Source: Desmodesmus armatus
Lineage: Eukaryota; Chlorophyta; Chlorophyceae; Sphaeropleales; Scenedesmaceae
Direction: 5' to 3'
DNA: 64,000 nucleotides
Assembly (NCBI GenBank): GCA_007449985.2
Contig: VIIQ02000049.1
Span: forward strand, 297,952-361,951
Below are positions 1 to 10,900 of the stretch, in pieces. The notes below the pieces were generated by a model, which ran no database searches, was not told the origin of the DNA, and saw nothing but the letters and a program-made list of their open reading frames with translations. Numbering within the stretch: position 1 is the stretch's first letter; each line of letters starts with the position of its first letter. A program made the position numbers and the translations under genes.

Positions 1-778
1 GTCACAAAGCGCAGGTGGGTCCTGGGCTTTCTTTGTTTGCTTGTGGGTCTGTAAGTGGGGCTGTAACTGGTGTTTGAGTCAGCACCGTGTGTTGAGTCAG
101 CACCTTCACGAAGTGGGGACCCCCTGTGTTCTGTGTATGCACCCCTGCCAGATTGATGGTGTGGGGAACACATTCATGTGTGTGTGGAGGGGGGGGGGGC
201 GTTTGTGGGAACCGCCTTTGTGTGTGTGTGTGGGGAAGGGTGTAGCACAGTAGTTGTTGCGTCAAGTTCACCATGCTTTGGCGGGTATGGGATGTACTTC
301 CATGCAGCTCCTGACGACACAGACACACCTACCAGTAGTGCCAGCTCCATAGCAGGCATGCGCCTCACAGCCCATGTTTCCATCCCCCCACTGCCTGTGT
401 GCCCCACCGGCCCCTCAAGTGCACTCAGGGCATGTAATTTCCATGATGCCTCACACACACTTGAGGGGGCAGTGGGGCACACATCCATTCATCATTACAC
501 GTGTTTCCGGCCAGGTTCATTGTGCAAGCAGCATGCTGCAAGCAGCAAATCGACCTTGGTGCAAGACAAGCAAGACACCACCAGGCGACCAGTGACCTAG
601 GACACTAGAAAGCCTGTGCCAGTTGCAGCCACAACGCAGGCATACAAAGGGCATAAAAGCAGCAGCGCTGAAACGGGCTGCTGACGACCACCCCACACAT
701 GCTGCTCTGTGGTTTCAAAACCAAACTACTGTAGTGGTATTCACACATCCATTTTGGGGGAAAACAAGGGCTGTGAGG
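1..778. other. Unassigned, probably intronic sequence upstream of the BI-1 exons
   Basis: I see no exon that can be supported here. The stretch holds GT-rich and poly-G tracts (about 176-235) of the kind that fill introns elsewhere in this window. The Bax-inhibitor gene that follows lacks its N-terminal membrane segments, so this is most likely one of its introns, with the earlier exons lying before the window or too diverged to see. Confidence 0.4.
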
Positions 779-1623
779 CGCAGGCCTGCTATGGCACTGA
801 GCCATGAGCGCAGAGACAGCTTGTTCATGCAGGTAATTTGCTTGCAGACTGACAAACCATGGGTGTTGTGGGTCGGTGTCCTCATGCCTTGCTGTACTGT
901 GCTGTGCTGTGCTGTGCAGGAGCTACATGTTCCTGGGTGGCTGGCTGGGCTCTGCCTGCAGTGCCATGCTGATGATGCGGCTGGGCAGCTGGATATTCGG
1001 CTACGGACGCTTCATGTTTGACGTGGAAGTGTAAGTAGGGCGGCCTAGGGTTGGGGTTGCAGGGTCGGTTGGGTTATTGTCCATTGACCTCGGTGCTTTG
1101 GGGCGCCCCTGTTTCGGCTGGTTTGAGCATTTCAGGAAGAGATGCTGTTTGCTGCCTCAGATCCACAGCCCTGACACACTTCATGGCCTGCACAGGTTGC
1201 CAGTGGCAGAAGCATTGGTAGCCTGCCCCCTGCACAGCACTGCCCGTCTGCTAGAACAACAGCTGGTGCTTAGAGGAGTACAGCAGCCGGGTCAAGAGTG
1301 CACTTAGCCGGCAGGTAGCAGGAGGCTCGCACCAGCTTCATACAGGCCGTGTGCGTGACATGTCCCTTTCATATAGTGTCATCCCACATTGCTGCCGCTG
1401 TCTCTTGTGTGTGTGCAGGTACCTTGGTCTGCTGGTGTTTGCGGGGTACGTGCTGTTTGACACACAGCTGGTGGTTGAGCGTGCCAGTGCAGGAGACATG
1501 GACCAGGTGCAGCACGCCCTGGACCTGTTTGTTGACTTCATGGCTATTGCTGTGCGTGTGCTCATCATACTGATGAAGAACCAGGAGAAAAAGGAGGAGC
1601 GCAGGCGCAAGCGCAACGACTGA
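779..1623 (+). CDS. Bax inhibitor-1 (TMBIM6-type) protein, C-terminal exons
   Basis: Two exons are clear: 920-1030, after a CAG acceptor and followed by GTAAGT, and 1419-1623, ending in TGA. They join in frame to give SYMFLGGWLG, then FDTQLVVERA, ALDLFVDF and a very basic tail (KKEERRRKRND). This matches the last three membrane segments, the conserved DTQ motif and the charged C-terminus of Bax inhibitor-1, an ER multipass protein that modulates calcium leak and cell death. An upstream piece around 779-813 (AMALSHER) fits the segment before it, but the base after it is not a GT or GC donor, so that junction is unresolved. The N-terminal half is not visible. The family call is firm; the exon structure before 920 is not. 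Confidence 0.85.
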
Positions 1624-1948
1624 ATGAATTAGCTTTTTGCCCTGGAATGTGCCGGAGCTGCTTGTGTACGGGGATCGTGCGGCGGCTGTTCGTGCACGGT
1701 GTGTTGTGCGCTTGTTTATGAATTTTGAACGGACGGACGGGAGCAGGGCAAGGGTTGGATTGTGGGCACAAGCGCAAGACACCTGCGGGTTGGGATGATA
1801 GTTGCGGTTGGCAAAGAGCTGGAATCACAGGGTGGGTTTGCTGGTTTTGTTTTTTGCTCAATGTTGTGAAGCCCTGTGTGCGTTTGTCCCTGACGCTGGC
1901 ACTGGTTCGTTCTGTGTATGGGTCTGCTGGGGTTGTTGATGCTTTGGG

Positions 1949-1953
1949 TTGTA
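1949..1953 (+). terminator. TGTAA polyadenylation signal of the BI-1 gene
   Basis: TGTAA is the usual green-algal polyadenylation signal. This copy lies about 325 bases after the BI-1 stop codon, which fits a typical algal 3' UTR. Confidence 0.55.
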
Positions 1954-1965
1954 AGAATGTCACAT

Positions 1966-3191
1966 CCAGTGCAGAGCTGGCCGCATTGGATGATGCGCAA
2001 CGTCAGCAGCAGGCGCAACGTGGCCACAACTGAGACCGATCACACCAAACCTCCTGCAAGACATCAGGCAAGGGTCCTAAGTCAGGCTGGTGGGTGCATG
2101 ACTATGTGACATCATGGGCAGGCTGTCCAGCAGCTTGATGCATTGATGAATAGACACCACCTTTCACCTCCTCCCAACACCAACCGTGGACCAAGACAGA
2201 ACACGCAAGCAAAGCAGCAGCTACTACACATGCACAGCCCTGCAGGGTGTGCTGGCCAGCCAACGTTCGTCACATGTACATGATGCTACCATGCAGCCAA
2301 AAGTAACAATGCATCCTGGTACCTCACCGGCGCGCATGCGACCGTGCAGCCAACCAACCACTGAGCCACTGGGCCAGCTGAGCGGCAGCGTTGCAGCAGC
2401 CAAAGCAACACTAAATGCAGCAAGAAACAAGCTTCCAGCACAGTCTCAACTTGGACATGACAATTGCAGCGACACATTCCAAGCTAGCTGCAGACAGTGT
2501 GCCAGGGTGGGAGTGGCCGTGTCCAACCTGTACAGCCTATAAGCTTGCTGGCAGAAACCAGCAGCACCACCTGATGCACTGTCCAAGCACCATGCCGTTG
2601 AGCTACTGGCTCAGTGGTACTCTCGGCCCTGACTGACCATCATCAAATGCAGATGCAGCCAGCACCAGTAACTGCACACAGAAAAACACTCGTACAAACA
2701 TACACAGCAGCCAGCACTAGCAATCACCAAGTACTACTACTAGCAGTGGTACAATAATGTAGCAACAGCTGCAAGAGTACATCCAACAGCCTTGGCAGGA
2801 GCCCTGCGGCTCTGACCAAGGGAGGTACAAATGAAGTACAACTCAACAAGAGAGGGACAGCTGTCGTGCACAAAAAAGCATTCACTGCCGGGCACATACT
2901 CCACACAGCAGCAGTGAGCAGGGCTGACCCCTACGACAGTGAGCAGGGCTGACCCCTACGACATAGTGGAGGGGAGGCTGTGGAGCCCTGGGTGGGGCTG
3001 TACGACCACAACAGCCTGACCACTGACACCAGCATGCAGCAGCAGCCAACATTCTGGAAACATGTGCATGTTGGCCCACAGGGATGGTGCTCAGACAGTC
3101 CTTCCACCACTGGTGGCAAGATGCAAGGGATGACTCATCGCTCACACAATCTACTGTGCTGGTTTATTAGCTCTGGTTTGAGCTGCGGCAG
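1966..3191. other. Intergenic sequence with no gene seen
   Basis: No conserved coding segment was recognised on either strand. The convergent BI-1 (+) and transporter (-) genes flank it, so it should hold both 3' ends. The one clear structure is a perfect 25-bp tandem duplication at 2915-2964. Confidence 0.4.
2915..2964. repeat. Two-copy 25-bp tandem repeat
   Basis: The unit beginning GTGAGCAGGGCTGACCCC occurs twice, identically and back to back (2915-2939 and 2940-2964). Confidence 0.9.
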
Positions 3192-3605
3192 TCAGCTGCG
3201 GTCAAAACCAAGCGGCAGCGGCTGCTGCTGCTGCTGTGCTGTGCCACCGCCACTGTCATTGCCAGCAACCGCAACTGGCTGCACAGGCTGCTCCCCGGCT
3301 CTGCTGCTGCTTGCTGCCACCCTAACACCCAGCTCCACATCACATACAGCTGCTGCTTGCTGTTGTACATCGGGCGGGCTGGCCGCCGCTTGCTGCTGAT
3401 TGGACTCTGCAACCGGCTGCTGTATCTGGTCTCTCGCTGCATCCCTTGCTGTATCAGGCCGACCCCAATGCTGCTGCTGCTGCTGCTGGCTGCATTGGTT
3501 CTGCTGTGCTGGTTGGTGTGAGGAGTCAAAAGAGTCAAGGTGAACAGCAGCCTTGAGTGGGACAGTAGCTTCAGCATCGTCGTCTTCACTGGGAACACCC
3601 CTGTG

Positions 3606-3636
<31 letters not shown>

Positions 3637-6294
3637 ACACCAGCATCGCCAGGGCTGCTGCCGACGGCTGGCTTGTCACTGCTGCTGCTGCTGCCGCTGC
3701 TGGGTTGCGGCCGCCAAGCCACCATCAATACCCCAGCAAAAATGAGGAGACCCCCTCCCAGTGTGGAAGGAGTGATCTTCTCACCAAAGATGAGTGTCCC
3801 CTAGAAATGAGGACAGCCGGACGCAGTACAAACAGCAGTGGTGCAACAATGAATTCAGGATCTAGGTGGAGTTATGTGTGTGCATGTAAGGGGGTGCCAC
3901 CCATGATGCATATACCATGCGGTGTTGGCAGCAGGACAGCACCCTGAGTGTGACAGTCCATGTTATCCCGCCTATCCTGGCTCCCTTGCGGGTTGCACGG
4001 CGTAGATGCTGGTGTACATCCCATACCTGTGCCTGTGGCTCTGCCTCTGTTAGTGCATGAATCCATACCCACCAACCCATGTGGGTAGACCATGCCCATG
4101 CTGGTTTCTGGACCATGTCTGTCATCTGTCAGTGCACATTCAGTCATGCATCCACACCCACCAGTGCATGCGAGTACACCACGCCCAGGAAGTTGAGTGA
4201 TGCTGCCCGTGCAGCAGGCAGCAGCTGGAAGGCTCGTGTCATCAGCAGCTGTGCACAGAAGCTGCTACAGCTGATGCCCAGCAGCAGCGCAGCATCCCGC
4301 CCCTCAACCATCACAGCGGCCTGGGGCCACCCAGCAAGTAGCGGCCACAGCAGCAGCCCCACGGTGACCTGTGATTACAGGTGGTGACACAGTCTGATGG
4401 TCATCATGACGGTATCGGTGTGCACTTAGCCACATGCAGGCATCTGACAGTAGTACACCCCAAACCCTCAACCCTAAGTTGGCAGAGTTGCACGCCATCT
4501 CTGAAGGTAGCCCCCACTGCTTGCCGTGACATGGAGTTTGACCTCTCACGACAGAGTGTCAAACTTTGCATTCAGCAGGCTGAGGTTCACAGTACCCTGA
4601 CAGGTCTGCAGTGCTTACATGCATGCATGCATGTTGTCACACGCTACATCTGAAACCACAGCAACCCACCGTGTGAAACCACAGGGCCACCACAAGTGCC
4701 GGCTCCGCCTTCTGTATCCGCCGTATGCAGTAGCCCACCCCCGCCCCAAAGCAGGGGCTAGCCACACCATATAGTGTGCCCAGCAGCCGCTGCTGACTCC
4801 ACTGGGCGTGGCCCCCAAACAGAAAGGGTGGGTGTGACAGGATGGCTGCACCCAGAAGGCTCACAAAACAGCCTGCTGCAGCGGCCCAGCCCAGGGGTTC
4901 GTTGAGTAGGAGGTAACCCATGACGGCCATCACAGGGGGACGCAGCTGGGCAAGGGTGACTGCAGGAGGGAAGGGAAGGGGGGGGGGTGGAGCACGGAGG
5001 GAAGAAGGCACCCGGGGTGTTGGGGGGGGGGGTGAGGAGGCTTGGTAAGTGGGTATGTCGCTGGGTAGGCAGGAAGGTGAGCGGGTACGGTGCTACGCTG
5101 CTGTCTCGCCACATGCATTGACATGCATCAACACGACAGAAGCCACTAAGGGGGTGTTCTGATGCTCTGTCAGTGGCATTACTGCCAGTGTAATCAGCCT
5201 ACAGCGCATGACGGTACAAAAGTCCTGTTCCTGCCACCAACAGCCAGCCAGCCAGCCAGCCAGCCAGCCAACCAGCCAGCCAGCCAGCCAGCCAGTTAAC
5301 CAGCCAGCCAGCCGACCAGAGAGCCAGTCAGTCAGCCCACCTGCATCTCCCAGGGGTAGGCTGAGTAGTGCGGCATAGCTGCAGGCGATGGCAGCAGTGC
5401 CAAACAAGCCACGGCAGATCAACAACGGCAGGTGACGCCTGGCAGCAGCAGGGCAGAGCAGCAAAAGGCACCCAGTAGATGTGCTGGTGAGAAATGGATA
5501 GGACTCCGAGTTCAGTTCAGGGCTTGGGGGAGCCAGAGGCTTATGGATGGGGTCAAGACAATGCAGGATGCACTGGGAGCCCTAGGAACACCCAAGGGTA
5601 TGTGCTGAGCAGGCCTACCTAGGCTGGCCCTTTGAATCATGTGCCCCCTTGTGTGGAGTGGCGATGCGCACCTTATACTATGCATCATTTGCAAGGATAT
5701 TATGCATAGTATGCAAGGATACGCGCACCACCGTGCAGCAGGGTCACGGGGTTGGACAGGGGAGCTTCCTAAGCAATCCTGCCAACCTGCACCAGTCGTC
5801 TCTGGGCGCCAGTGCATGCGCTCAGTTGGCAAGGTAGAACTACGAACCGTACGAATCGGTACGGTTCTACAAGGTAGAACCTTGTAGAACTACGGGCACC
5901 ATCTGCACACCTGTGTCCAAAGAGTGGCTGTATCTTGTTGAGTGCCCCCACGCTGACACTGGTGCCCCAGCTGATAGAGCTCCTGATCACACACAGCTCC
6001 AGCACAGGCACACGACCACCTGTCAACTTCACCTGCATTGTCACACAGCACACTTAAGTGTGTTGAGCAGCAGTGCTGTTCCTAGCAGTGATAGGCTTGC
6101 AGTGCAATCAGTCGAGTGGCTATGGACAAATGGGGAAGTGTGACACGAGCAGCTGCAGGGCTTCATTGACTAACCCTGACCCATCAAGCTGTGTGGCTGC
6201 TGCCTCTGGTGCCGCTGATCTCACCTGTAACGCGCTCAGGCTGAATATGACTGTTGCCAGAGCAGCACAGGTCAGGCCAGAGTCCCATGCTTGG
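3192..6294 (-). CDS. EamA/DMT-superfamily transporter (SLC35G-like), start not resolved
   Basis: Six exons join in one frame: 6225-6294 (5' limit uncertain), 5911-6032, 5341-5438, 4670-4959, 4162-4368 and 3192-3800. They spell the ten-helix drug/metabolite transporter fold: GLTCAALATVIFSLSALQ (helix 1), VKLTGGRVPVLELCVIRSS (helix 2), RRHLPLLICRGLFGTAAIA, QLRPPVMAVMGYLLLNEPLG with the typical NEPLG turn, the second EamA half starting in 4670-4959, AARAASLNFLGVVYSHAL, and IFGEKITPSTLGGGLLIFAG. The exon 2 to exon 3 join gives GHRRHLP, as in SLC35G proteins. The last exon adds about 175 residues of Ser/Gln/Ala-rich tail, unusual for the family but common in volvocalean proteins. The substrate cannot be predicted. 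The initiator Met lies further upstream on the minus strand and was not found. Confidence 0.87.
5238..5312. repeat. CAGC/AGCC tetranucleotide repeat in a transporter intron
   Basis: Imperfect CCAG repeats lie inside the intron between 4959 and 5341. On the minus strand they read as GWLA peptide repeats in an open frame, but this is intron, not coding. Confidence 0.8.
5844..5887. repeat. Pair of adjacent hairpins in a transporter intron
   Basis: GAACCGTAC (5844-5852) pairs with GTACGGTTC (5859-5867) across 6 nt. Immediately after it, CTACAAGG (5867-5874) pairs with CCTTGTAG (5880-5887) across 5 nt. The surrounding AGGTAGAAC words are also repeated. Confidence 0.8.
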
Positions 6295-7685
6295 CTGCGC
6301 GAGCACACCACAAGCAAATCACCACAGCAAAGTTTCCACAAAGAAGAATGTGTAAAGAAGGCATCATCAAACTCTGGATACGCTTTGGTGTAGCAGCATG
6401 GGCACCCACACCTTCTGGCATGCGCAGCCCAGCCCATTCAGGGCCAGCAGCAGCAGTGACTTGATTTCTGTACGTCCAGCCCTGTGGATGCATGTACTTT
6501 TGTAATGGGCAGAAATAACTTGATCGATTGATTGATTGTTGTTTTGTTTTGTGGTCCCTCACTCTTTTGTACCTGCTGATCGTTCTGTGCCCGGGTTCCC
6601 CACGTTTCAGCCCGATCCAGGAATGTGCACGGGCCAAGCAACACCTGGTTGACATGATACGACTGAATTGTTAATTAATTGGTACGCCCTCAGCATTCGC
6701 AACACCAAGGCGAAAACCTTGGACTGGAACTGCCAGCCTGGCTGAGCCTGCAGGCTGGAATCCAGCTGGCTTGGACAGAAATCAACGATGTTCTGCCACC
6801 CGAAGTTGTCTCGAAAGAAGCTATGGTTGCTCTAGAAAGCCCACTGCTGGGAGTTACCACACACAAAGTCACACAAGCCTCCACGCTCTGCATCCATGCA
6901 TCGACATATCACTCCTACCAGTGCTAAGCACAGCTGCAGGCAGCAATGCCACACCTGCAAGTGCATGGCTGCAGTAAGACGTGCCAAGCAATCCGCCAAG
7001 CACTCTGGAATTGACCCCCTGCCCCCTTGCACCAGGACGGCTCGTCTGCACTCCAGCACGAACATCACTCGCAACCCCTCCACCCCGCCCAGCTGCCTAC
7101 CTGACCCTTGCACATACTAGCCCTGTCATGCACAAAAGAATGAACTGTCTACACACACCTGGTCACAGCGGATACCAGCACAAGACCAGGACTTGAAGCA
7201 GGCACAGCAAAAGCAAGACATGACTGGCACACTGCAATGGCAGATAGCGTGCGACATGGGCCAAACCAGAACAGAGCATTGCAGCCTCGAAGGGCCACGC
7301 ATGTTGCAGCACACATGGCCGGAGGAACTGGCTCCACCCCGACGCACCACACCTAGTGACAGTTGCCGCTAATATCACGGTGCCACAGTGCCCACTCAGG
7401 CTGCCTTTCGTGCCAGCAGTCACCATAGGTTGAATACCAACGTGCATGAGCCTTCACCTAGCCCCACCCATTGTGACCCCCCATTCAATACCCCCACAGC
7501 ACAGGCAGCAGCACCCACCACAGCACCCCCAACCAAATGCAGGGGCCAGTCCCGTGGTGCTGAGATGCATGGCTGCATTCCCGCACTGCCTGACACTAGC
7601 TGTTGCTGCTCCTGCACCCCAGGTATTAGCTGCTGCTGTGGTTGCTGTGTCACATCAGGAAGTGATGCCAGCTGCTTGGTGTTGG

Positions 7686-7726
<41 letters not shown>

Positions 7727-7914
7727 GACGCGGCGTCTGTCTGGCCCACAGCCACTGCAGGCCCTGAGTGCAGCACGGCTGTGGCTGCTGCAGGGGCTGC
7801 TGGTGTGTCACTGACTGCTGCCTCGACACCACTGACCTCTCCATTTGGCGTTTCATCGCTGCCACGCGCCGCAGCTGCGGGTGCTGAACCTGCTGCATTC
7901 ACACCGTCAGCTAG
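6295..7914. other. Unassigned region between the transporter and the septin stop
   Basis: It should contain the 5' end of the transporter (minus, from 6294 up) and the 3' UTR of the septin (minus, below 7915). A minus-strand frame at 7420-7902 is open for 160 codons with 13 consecutive Gln from a CAG run (7688-7728). It follows the septin stop directly and shows no conserved motif, so I read it as low-complexity 3' UTR. Nothing was recognised from 6700 to 7400. Confidence 0.4.
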
Positions 7915-10900
7915 TCAGAACCAGCCCTTCTTACTGGAGGCTGCTGGCGCTGCGGGTGCTGCTGCTGCGGGTGCTGGCGCTGCTACCAGGGGTGCTGGTG
8001 TGGGCTCAGGCAGGGGCTCTGCTGCTGCTGCTGCCTTCTCCTCCTTCTCACGGCCAAAGAACCGCTTCACCTGCCCGGGCACATGGAGAACAGACAGCCG
8101 CACAACGGGCGAAAGCCCTCGGTGGACTTGTAGGCTTCATGTAGGTGTGCGCAGCCAAGATCCCAGCTTGTGTGTGTTTCGCCGCTCTTGCTCCAAAGTA
8201 GGATGCAAGTGTATCCTAGAGTCTACAAGATGCCAACATGCTGTGAAACCCTCCACCCCCAGCACACGGCCCCCTCACAGCGCTGCTGGCGCCAGCTTCA
8301 CTTCTGGGTGGTCTCCCGTGCTTCAAGATTGATGAACATTGTACAGCACAACATGTTGATGAGTGAAGATGTGACAATCACAATACAGTCCCGGCCCTGC
8401 AGTTTATTCAGCCGGCCTTGTGGCTCACCGTATGCATGTCCACCCCATTCTTTGCGCAGTAGAAGGCCAGAGCCACGGGCACCAGCGTGCTGAGCGCAAA
8501 GTTGCGCACTTTTGTGCCGACCTTGGGCCGGGACAGGCGCTGCCGCCTCCATGTCTCGTACCTGTGGGAGGCGGCAAGGTGTAGAGGGGGGGGGGGCAGG
8601 AGAGGCATGCATGAGGCATCAGGATGCTAAAGCGCGCCATGCAGACAGCTGTCTGGTAAGCACACACATATCCCGGCAGTTGGCATCCAGAGAGCACACA
8701 CACGCAGCAAGCAGCCTCATGCAACCATAGCCACAATAAGTTGCCCCCCTCCAGCCCTCCCAGCTGGGCATGAATACACGCAGAGCAGCTGTGCGCGTAT
8801 GGATACACGCAGAGCAGCTGTGCACGGCATGGCGAGGCTACCAGGAAAGCAGATCATGACATATGAAATATAGGACTGAAGCATCAGGCGCCCCTGCTGT
8901 GCTGAGCTTGAGAGCACTTTGCTGCCCCCTCCCCCCAATCAGCCTCACCGTGCGCGCTTGTCTTTGCAGATGTCCTCCAGCGCCTCCTTCAGCAGCAACG
9001 CCCTGCAGGACAACACGCAGCAGTGGTGGTGACATCACAAGTTGGCGCCAACATGAATGTCAGGTGTGTGACCAAGCAGATCAGCTACTAGCTGTAGGGT
9101 GACACTGGATGTGTAAAAGCAAAATGGCAGACGCACCCACGGGGCGGGCCTGACAGGCATAATGTGAATGTGCCCTGGGCACTTTACCATACTGCGCTCT
9201 GACAGTGAACAGCATAGAACAAAGAAAAAACACAGCGCAGAACAGTCTACTGCATGGCCATGCTGGATTGGCGGGCTGGGGGTGGGTGTGTTTGGGGGCA
9301 GGGGAGGCCCCAGCCCTGCAGAACCCCCCTGCTCACTCCAAGCATCCGCTCACCTGAGGAAGAAGAGGTCGCTGTGGTCCGGGTTGAACGCCTGCGCTGT
9401 ACCCCAGGGGTAGCGGCGCTCTGGCCAGAACACCGGCACGTCCAGCTGGTTCATCTCGTCATTCACGTCGTTGCTGGCAATCACCTGCAGGGGGCGGGTG
9501 GGCGTGGTGTCAGCAGCAGGAAGCAGAGAGCAAGCAGGGCCGTCGGTGGTTGTGAAATAGCAAGAAGCATGCAGGGTGAAGACAGCGGGGTGCCGTGACC
9601 GGCCGACAGCTAGACCAAAGAAATGTGTCAGTGGATGCGTCACTTCACTGTGCATCGCCAAAAAAAAACTGCTTGACCGTGCCAGCTGTCCTGCAACACC
9701 ACTGCCACTCGTGATGGCACTTGCCTTGACGGAGGGCTGGTATTCGACAAGCCTGCCTACCACCACAGGAGACGTTATGCGCACAACATGCACAACGATC
9801 ATCAGCATGCGCACTGATGATATGCTCATGAGTTTCGTGACGCAGCAGGATGCTGACCTGGTAGGATTGCTGCCAGTGACCGTTTCCTGCTGAGCATGCA
9901 GTATCCAACGCAGGGCCTCACAGGCATCGGTCAATGAGGCTGCTGCTCAAATCCCTTTTCAAATTCAGGTCTCACCAGGAAGGGTGGTGTGCTGCCGCCG
10001 ACGTCTGCCATGCCAGCGCGCTCCAGCGTCTCCTTGTCAAACTTGAATGTGTTGATCTTGCCGCGCACATGGTGCACGTTGGGGTTCTGCAGCCGCCCAA
10101 ACACCTCCTGCTTGTAGTTCTGGGCCTCCCTGATGGTCATGGTGTCAGCCTTGGTGATCACAGGGATGATGGGCACGTGCTTGCCCATCTCATGCATGTA
10201 CCTGCGGGGTTGGTTGATTGAGGGAGGGATACACGCACATGTAAACATCAGGCAAACCCTTGCCATTTGTGGTGAATTCAATCAGACCCCACCATATAGA
10301 TGCCAGCTGACCTCACCCTCGTATAGCGCTGAAGGTAGTGATAGACCACCACTGTGATGGAGCCACAACATGCAAGCAAGTAAGGCAAACCAGCACCTTG
10401 CTCTGCTGGAGCCAAACCACATCCAGCCAAGACCAATCAAACAACAGAGCTGGCGCTCACTTGATGTCGAGGCCCTCAGCCTGTGTGGTGGCAGGCGGCG
10501 CTTGTGGTGTCTTCAATCAGACCCAACCATTTAGGTGCCAGCAATGCAGGAGAGCTGGACCCCCCCCGCCTCCTTTAGTACTGCAGGAAGTGATAGACCA
10601 CCACTGTAATGGAGCTGACAAATGCAAGCAAGTGAAGACTCTCACACCACACCCAGCCACAACAGCCACACAGAGCTGACACCCTCACTTGATGTCGATG
10701 GCCCTGAGCCTGTGTGGTGGCACGCAGAAGAGGCACACGTCCACGCGAGGGTCCTCCACCTCTGTCAGGTCCTGTGCCCTGTCATGTGCTGACTCCATCT
10801 GCAGCCACTTCTCGTTGCGGCTGTTGAGGTAGCCCGCAATCATGTTGATGTGGTTGTTGATGTCAAGGTCGTCACCATAGCCGGGGTGTCCTGCAGGAGG

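Noticed and set aside
5093..5464. GWLAGWL-type repeat protein on the minus strand
   Set aside because: It is the end of a transporter exon read through into an intron filled with a CCAG microsatellite.
7420..7902. Q-rich minus-strand frame as a separate gene
   Set aside because: It follows the septin stop by 12 bases, is nearly all low complexity, and has no splice or motif support; more likely 3' UTR.
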